Assembly (NCBI RefSeq): GCF_001654865.1
Contig: NZ_LXEO01000011.1
Location: 1-64,000 of the forward strand
Length of the DNA stretch: 64,000 nt
Reading direction: 5' to 3'
Source of the DNA: Buttiauxella noackiae ATCC 51607
Lineage (GTDB): Bacteria > Pseudomonadota > Gammaproteobacteria > Enterobacterales > Enterobacteriaceae
Position 1 is the stretch's first letter. Every line of letters begins with the position of its first letter. Below, piece by piece: positions 9,605-19,440 of this stretch. The notes beneath the pieces were generated by a model, which had not been told where the DNA came from, searched no databases, and saw only the letters and a list, made by a program, of their open reading frames with translations. Both the position numbers and the translations under genes were made by a program.

Positions 9605-10456
9605 ATGGCGAAACAAATTCTCTTTCCTCAATCACAACCTTTACCGGCAATTGGGCAAGGCACCTGGTATATGGGTGAAAAGCCTGCGCAACGCACAGAA
9701 GAAGCCAATGCACTACGCGCGGGCATCGACCTTGGGTTGACGCTCATCGATACCGCTGAAATGTATGCCGATGGTGGCGCGGAAAAGGTGGTGGGTGAAG
9801 CTATTAGCGGCAGACGAGATGAGGTTTTCCTCGTCTCAAAAGTGTATCCGTGGAACGCCGCAGGGCAGCATGCAATTGCCGCCTGCGAGGCGAGCCTGAA
9901 ACGGCTAAAAACAGATTATCTCGACCTCTATTTACTGCACTGGCGTGGTGATATTCCGCTGCAAGATACCCTCAAGGTCATGCAGCAGCTCATACAGCAA
10001 GGCAAAATTCGCCGTTGGGGTGTTTCTAATTTTGACTATGCAGATATGCAAGAGTTATGGCGTGAGGCTGGTGGGCGTGGATGTGCTACCAACCAGGTGC
10101 TTTACCATCTTGCATCTCGTGGGATCGAACATGATTTACTGCCCTGGTGCCAACAGCAAAAGATACCTGTTATGGCTTATTGCCCTTTAGCACAGGCGGG
10201 GCGTTTGCGTCGTGGGTTGATGAATGATCCGGCACTCAATGAGTTGGCAAACCGTAAAGGTGTGACTGTTGCACAGTTATTACTGGCGTGGGTCATTCAT
10301 CACGATGGTGTGATGGCAATTCCGAAAGCGGGGAGTGTGGCGCATGTGAAAGAAAATGCGGCGGCACTTGAAGTTACTTTGAGTCAGGAAGAAATAGCGC
10401 TGATGGAAAAGGCGTTCCCGGCACCGGGCCGTAAAACGCCTTTAGATATGGTTTAA
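9605..10456 (+). CDS. yeaE: Aldo/keto reductase YeaE (methylglyoxal reductase type)
   Basis: The 283-residue protein has the aldo-keto reductase catalytic tetrad: Asp49 (in Ile-Asp-Thr-Ala-Glu), Tyr54, Lys79 and His112 (Leu-Leu-His-Trp). The C-terminal Ile-Pro-Lys-Ala-Gly-Ser is the NADPH phosphate-binding motif. E. coli YeaE (284 residues) reduces methylglyoxal. The start is the Met of Met-Ala-Lys-Gln, preceded by AAGGAGG at ideal distance; upstream in-frame Met residues were rejected. Its stop overlaps the convergent yeaD stop by three bases. Confidence 0.92.
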   Translation: MAKQILFPQSQPLPAIGQGTWYMGEKPAQRTEEANALRAGIDLGLTLIDTAEMYADGGAEKVVGEAISGRRDEVFLVSKVYPWNAAGQHAIAACEASLKRLKTDYLDLYLLHWRGDIPLQDTLKVMQQLIQQGKIRRWGVSNFDYADMQELWREAGGRGCATNQVLYHLASRGIEHDLLPWCQQQKIPVMAYCPLAQAGRLRRGLMNDPALNELANRKGVTVAQLLLAWVIHHDGVMAIPKAGSVAHVKENAAALEVTLSQEEIALMEKAFPAPGRKTPLDMV

Positions 10457-11340
10457 GCTTTTTTCGCTACACGCACAGTTGTTGCTAAACGAGCCGGTTT
10501 ATCAGCTGTCGCTTTCTGCGTTGCACTCGCACATGCGGTTTCAACACACACGAAAGTTTTGTAACCATCGTCTGGCATATCTGCCATAGAAGCAGAGAGT
10601 GCCGGGCCTGGGTTCCAGCCAACCACATTGACATGGTGGTGGTGAACAACGTCAATGGTGCGGTTAAGGCTCGCGTCATGAATAACGCTGCACTCTTCTG
10701 GTTCCAGGTAAACACGGTCTGTGCGATCAGGGAAGGTCTGGACACCGTCGGTTAACTGGCCTTCAGTCGCATTCAACACTTTATCGATATAACGTTTACC
10801 CAGACCGCTCACTTTCACATCAGCAATATCGCCAACGTTGAAATAAGTGTGCAGGGCGGAGTTAACTTCAAATTCACCGTGCGCTTCCAGTTCCATCTCA
10901 CAGGTTTTACCCAGTTTGTAACGTGCGTACAGGGTAAAATCATGCGGCCAGTATTTGCGGGAAACATCGCTGCTTTGCAATTCGAAGGTCAGGGAAACAC
11001 CGCTTTCATCTTCGTTATGCGCAGTCAGAGCCCATGGCAGGTTGCGGGCAAAACCGTGTGCTGGCAGGTCTGCTTGTGCACCTGGTCCAAACCATGGCCA
11101 GCAGATTGGCACGCCGCCACGAATAGCGGTACCGTGTTTGAACGGAGTATTGCCGCTCAGCCAAAGCACTTCTTCTTCGCCAGCTGGTTTCCATGACAAC
11201 AGGTGTGCGCCTTGCAAAGTCACAGCACCACGTGCTTGTGGATGTTCAACCACGATAACTTCCAGCTCATCAATCTGACGGCGTGAAATAGAAGGAGTGA
11301 TTTGTTCAATTACTGGAAGGGCAAAAATTTTGTTAATCAT
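10453..11340 (-). CDS. yeaD: D-hexose-6-phosphate mutarotase YeaD
   Basis: The 295-residue protein belongs to the galactose mutarotase-like superfamily. It matches E. coli YeaD (294 residues), an apparent hexose-6-phosphate epimerase, with Gly-Gly-Val-Pro-Ile-Cys-Trp-Pro-Trp-Phe-Gly, Ala-His-Gly-Phe-Ala-Arg and a C-terminal Cys-Val-Glu-Thr-Ala. His and Glu in these motifs are the usual catalytic residues. It lies downstream of gapA on the same strand, 75 bases away behind the gapA terminator, so read-through from the glycolytic gene is likely. The start has AGGTGAG upstream. Confidence 0.92.
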   Translation of the reverse strand: MINKIFALPVIEQITPSISRRQIDELEVIVVEHPQARGAVTLQGAHLLSWKPAGEEEVLWLSGNTPFKHGTAIRGGVPICWPWFGPGAQADLPAHGFARNLPWALTAHNEDESGVSLTFELQSSDVSRKYWPHDFTLYARYKLGKTCEMELEAHGEFEVNSALHTYFNVGDIADVKVSGLGKRYIDKVLNATEGQLTDGVQTFPDRTDRVYLEPEECSVIHDASLNRTIDVVHHHHVNVVGWNPGPALSASMADMPDDGYKTFVCVETACASATQKATADKPARLATTVRVAKKA

Positions 11341-11369
11341 TGACTCACCTATCAATCGAAGCCAAAAAA

Positions 11370-11392
11370 AAGGCGACCGCATGGGTCGCCTT
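11370..11392 (-). terminator. gapA-yeaD intergenic terminator
   Basis: A hairpin with 9-10 bp arms (AAGGCGACC / GGTCGCCTT) is followed on the minus strand by a run of eight T. It stands between gapA and yeaD and should limit read-through into yeaD. Confidence 0.85.
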
Positions 11393-11415
11393 CAGGACTA
11401 ATTGCTCATCTCAAC

Positions 11416-12423
<1,008 letters not shown>

Positions 12424-12620
12424 CTATTTGTTAGTGAATAAAAGGTTGCCTGTAAAATTACAAAAACCTTACTCAGCGTCAAGCGGAATCGTGTCAATCA
12501 TTGCGACAAATCAATCCTATGGACATCATTTGAACGACTGAACCGCCTCGCGCTTCCCTTTTGGCTCTTTAGCCATATGGGGACGATGCGAGGAATTTTA
12601 AAGGACCATTCCAACAAGAA

Positions 12621-12636
12621 TGTGACGGCGATCACA
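12621..12636. promoter_or_regulatory. CRP binding site between gapA and msrB
   Basis: TGTGA-CGGCGA-TCACA is a perfect match to the core CRP consensus (TGTGA-N6-TCACA). It lies 210 bases upstream of the gapA start and 122 bases upstream of the msrB start, in a 346-base divergent region that holds no other gene. E. coli gapA transcription is catabolite-controlled from several promoters, so gapA is the likelier target, but msrB is possible. Confidence 0.75.
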
Positions 12637-12757
12637 ATTGACGCTGCGCCTGAAATTCAGGGCTAAGTTTAGAACAAAAAACAGCACGGCGTTGTTAATT
12701 TTTTGTTAGAATCATGCTGTTATCAGTTACAGTACCCACTGCCCGAGATGTACGCAT

Positions 12758-13171
12758 ATGGCTAACCAATTACCTCCTGATTTATCGAAAAAAAACCTTT
12801 CTGAAATGCAGTTTTATGTCACCCAGAAGCATGGCACTGAGCCACCGTTTTCCGGGCGTCTACTGCATAACAAACGGGAAGGGGTGTATCATTGCCTGGT
12901 CTGCGACGCACCGTTGTTTATGTCAGAGTCTAAGTATGACTCAGGCTGCGGCTGGCCTAGCTTCTATGAACCCGTAAGCGACAGCGCTATCCATTACATC
13001 AAGGACTTCTCACACGGTATGGAGCGGATTGAAATCCGTTGCGGCAATTGTGAAGCCCACTTAGGCCATGTTTTCCCGGATGGCCCGCAGCCAACAGGTG
13101 AGCGTTACTGCGTGAATTCAGCCTCGTTAAACTTCACCGATGATAAAAACGGCGAGCAAATCGAAGGTTGA
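12758..13171 (+). CDS. msrB: Peptide methionine-R-sulfoxide reductase MsrB
   Basis: A 137-residue protein, same length as E. coli MsrB. Zinc ligands are Cys46, Cys49, Cys95 and Cys98; the catalytic Cys118 is in Arg-Tyr-Cys-Val-Asn. The SelR-domain motifs Cys-Gly-Trp-Pro-Ser-Phe and His-Leu-Gly-His-Val-Phe are present. It reduces the R epimer of oxidised methionine in proteins in the cytosol. Divergent from gapA and 39 bases before yeaC, with which it probably forms an operon. Confidence 0.96.
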   Translation: MANQLPPDLSKKNLSEMQFYVTQKHGTEPPFSGRLLHNKREGVYHCLVCDAPLFMSESKYDSGCGWPSFYEPVSDSAIHYIKDFSHGMERIEIRCGNCEAHLGHVFPDGPQPTGERYCVNSASLNFTDDKNGEQIEG

Positions 13172-13210
13172 AAAATCGATTCAGCAAATTATTCCACAGG
13201 AACTTGCCTC

Positions 13211-13489
13211 ATGATGAATCTGGACGAGATGTTAGAAGCAATGACACCGGAAGTTTATCAACGCCTGGTGACTGCCGTTGAGCTGGGGAAATGGCCAGAC
13301 GGTGTGGCACTGACGCCCGATCAAAAAGAGAACAGTTTGCAATTAGTGATGATGTGGCAGACGCGTCATAACACCGATCCGCAGCATATGACCATCGGCA
13401 CTGACGGCAACATCGTGATGAAGAGTAAGCAGCAACTTAAAGCTGAATTCGGCATTGAGCCTGCGCCAATTATGACCGTGAAGCTGTAA
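13211..13489 (+). CDS. yeaC: DUF1315 family protein YeaC
   Basis: A 92-residue protein matching E. coli YeaC (90 residues), with Trp-Pro-Asp-Gly in the middle and a Lys-rich C-terminal half. No catalytic motif is visible and the function is unknown. It follows msrB closely on the same strand. A second in-frame ATG directly after the first could be the true start. Confidence 0.88.
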   Translation: MMNLDEMLEAMTPEVYQRLVTAVELGKWPDGVALTPDQKENSLQLVMMWQTRHNTDPQHMTIGTDGNIVMKSKQQLKAEFGIEPAPIMTVKL

Positions 13490-13497
13490 ACTCAAAA

Positions 13498-13527
13498 AAA
13501 CTGGGTGGCACAATTGCCGCCCAGTTT
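13498..13527. terminator. Bidirectional terminator between yeaC and the chitinase gene
   Basis: A 13-bp stem (13498-13510 with 13515-13527, one G-T pair) lies between the two convergent genes. It has A-rich flanks on the left and T-rich on the right, so it can serve both strands. Confidence 0.75.
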
Positions 13528-13538
13528 GATTTTGAAAA

Positions 13539-14810
13539 TTAATGCTCCGTTTTAATGCCCAAATCTTTGGCTAGCTCTTTCGCCAGTTGGTTATTATCAT
13601 CCGCGCCATACTCCCAGAACATTGCGCCACCCAGGCCTTTCGCTTTGATGTACTCCGCTTTAATTGCTACAGAACGCGGGTTCTCATAAGAAATAGCGAA
13701 CAGCGGCTTACCTTCGGCTGACTTGATGGTCAGATAAGGCACATGCGCGTCATCATCCCAGTTTTCGGTAAAGCGTTTCTGCGGATCGTTAAGCATCTTG
13801 CTGACAATATCGTTGTATTTCATATAACTGTCTTTGGTTAGATCAACACCTAAAGACATAAACAACGCTTTTTCTGTATCACCAAAGTACGGTTGTGTGA
13901 CCGGATTTTTAGCAGCGTCTGGTTTATCCCAGTCAATACCCGGTTCGGTTGCGCGTTTAGGGATACGGCCGTAGAAGCCGATACCGAGGTTCATCTGTGC
14001 CGGCTTAAGCCCCGCTTTGATATAATTATCGACCACGAAATTAACGTTGTAGTTATCAGCCGCAGCCACGGTTGGCCAGGTCTTCGAATCATACAGATTA
14101 GCGTTAAAGTACTGAGTGCCATACGCCATGTCGTAGGTCATCAGGTTGATGTAATCCAGCGCTGGTGCAATGGCCTTCACATCGACCCATTCCGTTGGGC
14201 TTTTCACGTTAGCGCCCACAGCGATGGTCAGTAATTTTTCTTTACCCAAAGCGGTGCGCAGTTCGTTTAGCAAGGCAGTGAAATTAGCGCGGTCTTCAGG
14301 AAGACTTGCCACTAACCCCCATGCGCCATTCACCGGGTATTCCCAATCCAAATCGATACCATCGAGTCCGTAGCGTTGAATCACATCCTGTACTGAGCGG
14401 ATAAACACAGCGCGGTTTTCAGGTGTTGCCGCAGCTCCTGAAAAGCCACGAGCACCCCAACCACCTACAGACAGCAAAACTTTCAGTGAGGGATTCTGTT
14501 TACGCAACTCCGGGATCTTCTCAAGGTCGGACATCACTTTTGGTGATAACCAAATCTGGTGCAATTTTGAGGCATCTTTCAGCGCCGGATTGGTTTCGTC
14601 TTTCTCGTCGTTGTAAATCAGACCAAATGAGTAATTGAGGTGGGTTATCTGGCGCACATCGAGTTTGTTGATATCGCCACCAGGCCCGGCGGTAACATCA
14701 CCGCCTCCATTAAAGTAACCGACGGAGAGATAAGAGCTTGCCTGAGCCACACCGGCACAGGCGATTTGTATTACTGCGAGCAACGGCAGCAGTTTACGCG
14801 TGAAGACCAT
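13539..14810 (-). CDS. Secreted GH18 family chitinase
   Basis: A 423-residue protein with a signal peptide (about residues 1-24, ending Ala-Gln-Ala). The single glycoside hydrolase family 18 barrel has Ser-Val-Gly-Gly-Trp (114-118) and the catalytic Asp-Gly-Ile-Asp-Leu-Asp-Trp-Glu at 150-157, with Glu157 as acid/base. Met-Thr-Tyr-Asp and a C-terminal Gly-Gly-Ala-Met-Phe-Trp-Glu complete the barrel. No chitin-binding or fibronectin domain is present. It should hydrolyse chitin or chito-oligosaccharides in the periplasm or outside. E. coli K-12 has no gene here between yeaC and pncA. The start has AGAGGA upstream; a LacI-type palindrome lies 109 bases before it. Confidence 0.88.
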   Translation of the reverse strand: MVFTRKLLPLLAVIQIACAGVAQASSYLSVGYFNGGGDVTAGPGGDINKLDVRQITHLNYSFGLIYNDEKDETNPALKDASKLHQIWLSPKVMSDLEKIPELRKQNPSLKVLLSVGGWGARGFSGAAATPENRAVFIRSVQDVIQRYGLDGIDLDWEYPVNGAWGLVASLPEDRANFTALLNELRTALGKEKLLTIAVGANVKSPTEWVDVKAIAPALDYINLMTYDMAYGTQYFNANLYDSKTWPTVAAADNYNVNFVVDNYIKAGLKPAQMNLGIGFYGRIPKRATEPGIDWDKPDAAKNPVTQPYFGDTEKALFMSLGVDLTKDSYMKYNDIVSKMLNDPQKRFTENWDDDAHVPYLTIKSAEGKPLFAISYENPRSVAIKAEYIKAKGLGGAMFWEYGADDNNQLAKELAKDLGIKTEH

Positions 14811-14918
14811 AGGGTAGTTCCTCTTTGACGAGTCATAACAATAAAAACCAGCCGTAACCCGGGGGACGGAAGGTAAAAAAATACAGCTAACATGCTGCAT
14901 TAATAAGCAAAGTCATTA

Positions 14919-14932
14919 TGAGAGCGCTCTCA
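14919..14932. promoter_or_regulatory. LacI/GalR-type operator upstream of the chitinase
   Basis: TGAGAGCG-CTCTCA is a perfect 14-bp palindrome with the central CG of LacI-family operators. A half copy, TGAGAGCG, occurs at 14961-14968, exactly 42 bases (about four helical turns) away. The palindrome is 109 bases upstream of the chitinase ATG. No LacI-family gene is in the window, so the regulator would act from elsewhere. Confidence 0.55.
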
Positions 14933-14985
14933 AAAATCAGCTATCTAAAAAAGCCAGGAATGAGAGCGGAATCGAGAAAGGGGAA

Positions 14986-15001
14986 GGGCGCAATTGCGCC
15001 C
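14986..15001 (-). terminator. Hairpin after pncA
   Basis: A 16-base perfect palindrome (GGGCGCAATTGCGCCC) lies 10 bases past the pncA stop. On the minus strand it is followed by TTCCCCTTTC, a weak T tract, so it is a possible terminator of ansA-pncA. Confidence 0.5.
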
Positions 15002-15011
15002 TGGGGGAAAA

Positions 15012-15641
15012 TTAGTAAGTAAAATCAGCAAACGTCATTAAAGTGGCACCTGCCGCTGACATGGTCTGGAATGCCTTCAGACTGTCCTGAGGATGAAGGT
15101 TCACGCCCCGGCAACCATCGGTAATCACTATCACGTCATAACCCAATGTCAGAGCGTCGAGTACTGTGAACTTCACGCAATAATCGGTTGCTAAACCCAT
15201 AACAACGATCTGTTTGATCTCATTACGAAATAGCCAGCTATCGAGCTCCGTCTTCTGGCGATGCCCATTATCGAAAAAGCCACTATAGCTATCAATTTGA
15301 GTATTTTCGCCTTTGCGAAAAATAGCGTCGATCTCCTGAGTATTCAGCAAAGGGTGGAGTTCTGCGCCTTCGCTGTGTTGTACGCAGTGATCAGGCCACC
15401 AGGTTTGTCTCAAACCGTCGAGTTTACCCTGGGTATAAGGCTCGGTTTTTTGCACGCTGGCAAAGCTTCCGTGATTAGCTGGATGCCAGTCTTGTGTGGC
15501 AACAACGGCATCCCCACGCGTTTTGCAAAAACTCATCAGCGCATTCGCCACATCAACAATGCTATCCCCATCAGGGACAGCAAGGGCGCCACCGGCACAA
15601 AAATCATTCTGTATATCAACCATCAACAAAGCACGCTTCAT
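15012..15641 (-). CDS. pncA: Nicotinamidase/pyrazinamidase PncA
   Basis: A 209-residue isochorismatase-fold amidase. The catalytic triad is visible as Asp9, Lys110 and Cys155 (Ala-Thr-Asp-Tyr-Cys), and the metal ligands as Asp51, His53 and His85. It converts nicotinamide to nicotinate plus ammonia in NAD salvage. It follows ansA by nine bases in the same operon, as in E. coli. Confidence 0.95.
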   Translation of the reverse strand: MKRALLMVDIQNDFCAGGALAVPDGDSIVDVANALMSFCKTRGDAVVATQDWHPANHGSFASVQKTEPYTQGKLDGLRQTWWPDHCVQHSEGAELHPLLNTQEIDAIFRKGENTQIDSYSGFFDNGHRQKTELDSWLFRNEIKQIVVMGLATDYCVKFTVLDALTLGYDVIVITDGCRGVNLHPQDSLKAFQTMSAAGATLMTFADFTY

Positions 15642-15650
15642 GGTGTCTCC

Positions 15651-16667
15651 TTACTCGTCTGGGGTGAGTTCACCACGCAAGTTGCGCGTCATGGCCTCGC
15701 GAATGGCCTGCACATCCAGATTCTGGCTGAGCAAATAGTGAAGCTTAGTTAATGTCGCTTCTACAGTCATATCATAGCCGCTAACTACGCCTGCCTGAGC
15801 CAGAGCATTACCCGTTGCGTAGCCGCCCATATTGACTTTACCGGACATACATTGCGTCAGGTTCACAACGATAATGCCGCGTGAACAGGCTTCCTGTAAC
15901 TCTCTGAGGAATGCGCCATGCTGCGGGGCGTTCCCCACACCGTAAGAACGCAGGATTAATGCCTTAACCGGTTGACGTAAAAAGTTGCCGACAACGTCTG
16001 CTGAAATTCCCGGATAAATCGTCACCACGCCAATCGGCTGTGGCGTAATCGGGTGAACAATCAACTCACCTTCGCTGTGTGGTGCGGCGGGCGTATTCAG
16101 GCGGCGAATGTGGATACCCGCTTCAAGCAGCGGTGCAAGATTTGGCGAGGCAAAGGCATCAAAACCGTCGGCATGTGCCTTGGTCGTGCGGTTACCGCGA
16201 TACAAACGATTATTGAAGAATAGAGTGACTTCGTTAATCGGGAAATTGGCTGCGATGTACAAAGAGTTAAGCAGGTTAATCTGCCCATCAGAACGCAGCT
16301 CAGCCAGCGGAATCTGCGAACCAGTAACAATGACCGGTTTGCTAAGGTTTTCCAGCATGAAAGAGAGCGCCGAGGCGGTAAACGCCATGGTGTCGGTGCC
16401 ATGCAGAATCACAAAGCCGTCGTATTTGTCGTAATTGGCTTTAATGTCATCAGCAATATGCTGCCAGTCCTCTGGCGTCATATCAGAGGAGTCCATCAGC
16501 GGCTGATATTCGTGAATTGTGAAATCAGGCATTTCCTGGCGATGGAATTCTGGCATCAAAGCCAACTGGCGTTGTAGGTGGCCGGAAACAGGAATGTAAC
16601 CGTGTTCTGAACGCTGCATACCGATAGTACCGCCGGTATAGGCAACGTAGATGGATTTCTTTTGCAT
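15651..16667 (-). CDS. ansA: L-asparaginase I (cytosolic)
   Basis: A 338-residue protein, same length as E. coli AnsA. The two asparaginase signatures are Thr-Gly-Gly-Thr-Ile-Gly (11-16, catalytic Thr14) and His-Gly-Thr-Asp-Thr-Met (89-94). There is no signal peptide, in contrast to the periplasmic AnsB. It hydrolyses asparagine to aspartate and ammonia. First gene of the ansA-pncA pair. Confidence 0.96.
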   Translation of the reverse strand: MQKKSIYVAYTGGTIGMQRSEHGYIPVSGHLQRQLALMPEFHRQEMPDFTIHEYQPLMDSSDMTPEDWQHIADDIKANYDKYDGFVILHGTDTMAFTASALSFMLENLSKPVIVTGSQIPLAELRSDGQINLLNSLYIAANFPINEVTLFFNNRLYRGNRTTKAHADGFDAFASPNLAPLLEAGIHIRRLNTPAAPHSEGELIVHPITPQPIGVVTIYPGISADVVGNFLRQPVKALILRSYGVGNAPQHGAFLRELQEACSRGIIVVNLTQCMSGKVNMGGYATGNALAQAGVVSGYDMTVEATLTKLHYLLSQNLDVQAIREAMTRNLRGELTPDE

Positions 16668-16730
16668 GAGTGAACTCAGGGCTGGCTTTTACGTTATGGG
16701 CGCAGTATAAGGCGACGAGGCAAAAAAATC

Positions 16731-16750
16731 AGCCCGGTAAATACCGGGCT
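16731..16750 (-). terminator. Rho-independent terminator of sppA
   Basis: AGCCCGGTA and TACCGGGCT form a 9-bp stem. On the minus strand it is followed by GATTTTTTTGCC, 11 bases past the sppA stop. Confidence 0.88.
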
Positions 16751-16760
16751 GGATTAAAGA

Positions 16761-18611
16761 TTATCGTACATCACCACAGGTGAGGCAGAAGGCATATCGG
16801 TTTTGCGGGTCATTCATTGTGCCAAACTTGTCGTTTTGCGCTTTTACCGCCAAAGCCGCATCTGCCAGCGGTGCTGGCAAATATGCCTGTAATGCTTGTG
16901 GCAACATGGCACGTACCGAGCCGCTCACGCTGTTGAAGACCATATCAAGCATGCTTGGCTCATCTTGCCAGAAAACCAGGTGCCAGCTTTTAAGTTTCGC
17001 AAGCTCAGCGGCTTTCGCAACGGCATCATCGAAATCACCCAGGCTGTCAACCAGGCCGTTTGCTTTTGCATCCTGACCTGTCCAGACATGGCCCTGAGCG
17101 ATAGCATCGATTTGTTCCGGGGTTTTCTTACGGGAATCCGCAACCAGGTTCACAAAGCGCTTATAGCCGTTCTCGATGGTCAACTGCATCATCTGTTGAA
17201 CTTCCGGTGGCAGTGATTTTGTCACCGCAACATCGGCTAATGGTGAGGTCGCCACTCCATCTGTATGAACGCCAATGGAATCGAGGCTGTTTTCAACAGT
17301 GTTTATGACGCCAAAGATGCCAATTGAGCCGGTCAATGTATTCGGGCTTGCCACGATGTAATTAGCTGGAGTTGAAATCCAATAACCGCCTGATGCCGCC
17401 ATACCGCCCATTGAAACTACAATCGGTTTACCCGCAGTGCGTGCCGCTTCCAGCTCATCACGAATGACTTCTGATGCCGTCACGCTGCCGCCGGGGCTGT
17501 TTACGCGCAGAACAATCGCTTTCACTTTCGGGTCAAGGCGCGCCTCGCGAATTTGCATTGCCGTGGTGTCACCACCCACCTGGCCTGGCGTTTCCTCTCC
17601 ATCCATAATCGCGCCATTGGCGATAATCACCGCGATAGAGTCACCTTTATCAGACGGTTTTTTTACTACGTAGTCATACATGCTGGTGTAGCTGAAATCT
17701 TTGTTCTCTTTATTCCAGCCAAACTGCTTAACCATCGCTTTATCAACAGCGGCGCTGCTGGCAAGTTCATCAACCAATTTGTTATCCAGGGCATATTTCG
17801 CGGTGTCGCCCCCAAGTTTTTGCAGGTTATCAAGCAGACCCTGCGCCCCCGGGAACACTTGCTGTGCGGTAATCTGGCGGTTAGCTGCAATGGTGGTGAG
17901 ATAGTTTTGCCACAGCTCGCCAATCCAGCGGCTATCTGCTTCACGCGCAGCCGGAGACATATCATCACGAATAAACGGCTCAACGGCAGATTTATAAGTC
18001 CCGACGCGGAAGATATGCGTGGAAACTTTCAGCTTATCGAGCAGCGTTTTGTAATAGAGCGAGTTGGTAGCAAAGCCGTGAAGATCCACCACGCCTTGCG
18101 GTGAGAGCCAAATTTTATTGGCAAAACTTGCCAGGTAATATTGCCCCTGGTTGTAGCTGTCGCCCACGGCATAAACCGGTTTCCCGCTGTCGCGGAATTC
18201 ACGCAGTGCTTTGCCGATATATTGCATGGAAGGCTGGTCGCCACCGGCAAACTCTTTTAAATCGAGCACAATGCCGGTGATGTTGCGGTCATCTTTTGCT
18301 TGTCGAATGGTATCGACCACATCAAACAATGAGTTTTCCTGCAGGCGATCTGAGCTTGCGCCAAGCAACTGGCGGCCAATCACGCCCAATTTATTGCTGA
18401 CCGAAGGCTTATCGACCACCACGCCGGTGATATCAAGCAACAACGCACCGCGTGCAGGTTCTGCTGGCGCGCTGTTAATCTGCATCCAGATCCCTACGCC
18501 AACCAGCACCAACAACACTAAAAATAGGTTAAGAATAAATTCTCGAATAAAGTTAAGCAGACGCCAGGTCCACTTAAAAAAACCGGCAACAAATCGCCCG
18601 ATGGTGCGCAT
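16761..18611 (-). CDS. sppA: Signal peptide peptidase SppA (protease IV)
   Basis: A 616-residue S49 family protease with an N-terminal membrane anchor (about residues 26-43) and two tandem S49 domains. The catalytic Lys is in Gly-Thr-Tyr-Lys-Ser-Ala-Val-Glu of the N-terminal domain and the Ser nucleophile in Met-Ala-Ala-Ser-Gly-Gly-Tyr of the C-terminal domain. It degrades cleaved signal peptides at the inner membrane. The start is the Met of Met-Arg-Thr-Ile-Gly, as in E. coli (618 residues). Divergent from ydjA. Confidence 0.96.
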   Translation of the reverse strand: MRTIGRFVAGFFKWTWRLLNFIREFILNLFLVLLVLVGVGIWMQINSAPAEPARGALLLDITGVVVDKPSVSNKLGVIGRQLLGASSDRLQENSLFDVVDTIRQAKDDRNITGIVLDLKEFAGGDQPSMQYIGKALREFRDSGKPVYAVGDSYNQGQYYLASFANKIWLSPQGVVDLHGFATNSLYYKTLLDKLKVSTHIFRVGTYKSAVEPFIRDDMSPAAREADSRWIGELWQNYLTTIAANRQITAQQVFPGAQGLLDNLQKLGGDTAKYALDNKLVDELASSAAVDKAMVKQFGWNKENKDFSYTSMYDYVVKKPSDKGDSIAVIIANGAIMDGEETPGQVGGDTTAMQIREARLDPKVKAIVLRVNSPGGSVTASEVIRDELEAARTAGKPIVVSMGGMAASGGYWISTPANYIVASPNTLTGSIGIFGVINTVENSLDSIGVHTDGVATSPLADVAVTKSLPPEVQQMMQLTIENGYKRFVNLVADSRKKTPEQIDAIAQGHVWTGQDAKANGLVDSLGDFDDAVAKAAELAKLKSWHLVFWQDEPSMLDMVFNSVSGSVRAMLPQALQAYLPAPLADAALAVKAQNDKFGTMNDPQNRYAFCLTCGDVR

Positions 18612-18770
18612 GTATTCTCCGTAATATCTGGCAAGCTGCATATAACAGCTTTAGTGAACGCTATCCTAAATACCCCCAGGGCAAAAGTCAGTAGGAAATC
18701 TGCCCCGTGCTGTAACAAAATCTACGGCTGTGTTAATTTCGGCGCTAAATTTCATTGCAGGAGTTATCAA

Positions 18771-19322
18771 ATGGATGCACTTGAACTACTTCTTAACCGT
18801 CGCAGCGCTTCCCGCCTGGCGGAGCCTGCACCAGCAGGTGAATCACTGGAAAATATTATTCGTGCCGGAATGCGTGCGCCTGATCATGGAACCTTGCAAC
18901 CATGGCGCTTCATTGTCATTGAAGGCGAAGGGCGTGAGCGTTTCAGTAAGGTCATGGAAGAAGCTGCAATTGCTGAAGAGCAAGACGAAAAGGGCATAGA
19001 AAAAGCGCGTACCGCTCCGTTCCGTGCTCCTATGATTATAGCGGTCGTTGCACATTGTGATGACAATCATAAAGTTCCGGTCTGGGAACAGGTTGTTTCT
19101 GCAGGTTGTGCGGTAATGGCAATGCAAATGGCAGCGGTTGCTCAGGGCTACAACGGCATCTGGCGCACCGGCATCTGGACGGAAAGTGAAGCCGTGCGCA
19201 AAGCACTTCATTGCCGTGAGCAAGATGAAGTCGTTGGTTTCTTATATCTGGGAACGCCACAACTCAAAGCCTCCACTACGGTCAACATCCCGGACATCAC
19301 TCCGTTTGTGCGCAATTTCTAA
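18771..19322 (+). CDS. ydjA: FMN-dependent nitroreductase-family protein YdjA
   Basis: A 183-residue protein, same length as E. coli YdjA, one of the smallest nitroreductases. The FMN-binding Arg-Arg-Ser near the N-terminus, Ala-Pro-Asp-His-Gly and Pro-Trp-Arg-Phe are family hallmarks. The physiological substrate is unknown. I chose the Met of Met-Asp-Ala-Leu-Glu, with GCAGGAG upstream; an in-frame extension of 39 residues overlaps the sppA promoter side and is not family-like. It precedes selD by 118 bases. Confidence 0.93.
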   Translation: MDALELLLNRRSASRLAEPAPAGESLENIIRAGMRAPDHGTLQPWRFIVIEGEGRERFSKVMEEAAIAEEQDEKGIEKARTAPFRAPMIIAVVAHCDDNHKVPVWEQVVSAGCAVMAMQMAAVAQGYNGIWRTGIWTESEAVRKALHCREQDEVVGFLYLGTPQLKASTTVNIPDITPFVRNF

Positions 19323-19440
19323 GCAAACAGGCAAAAGCTGTCTGGATTGTGACCAGGAATGGCGCAATTCAGACATGCAGTCTTACCACTATCCTGCTGA
19401 ACGGTTACCATAGAGTGATTGCCAATGACAGGAGTAGTCC

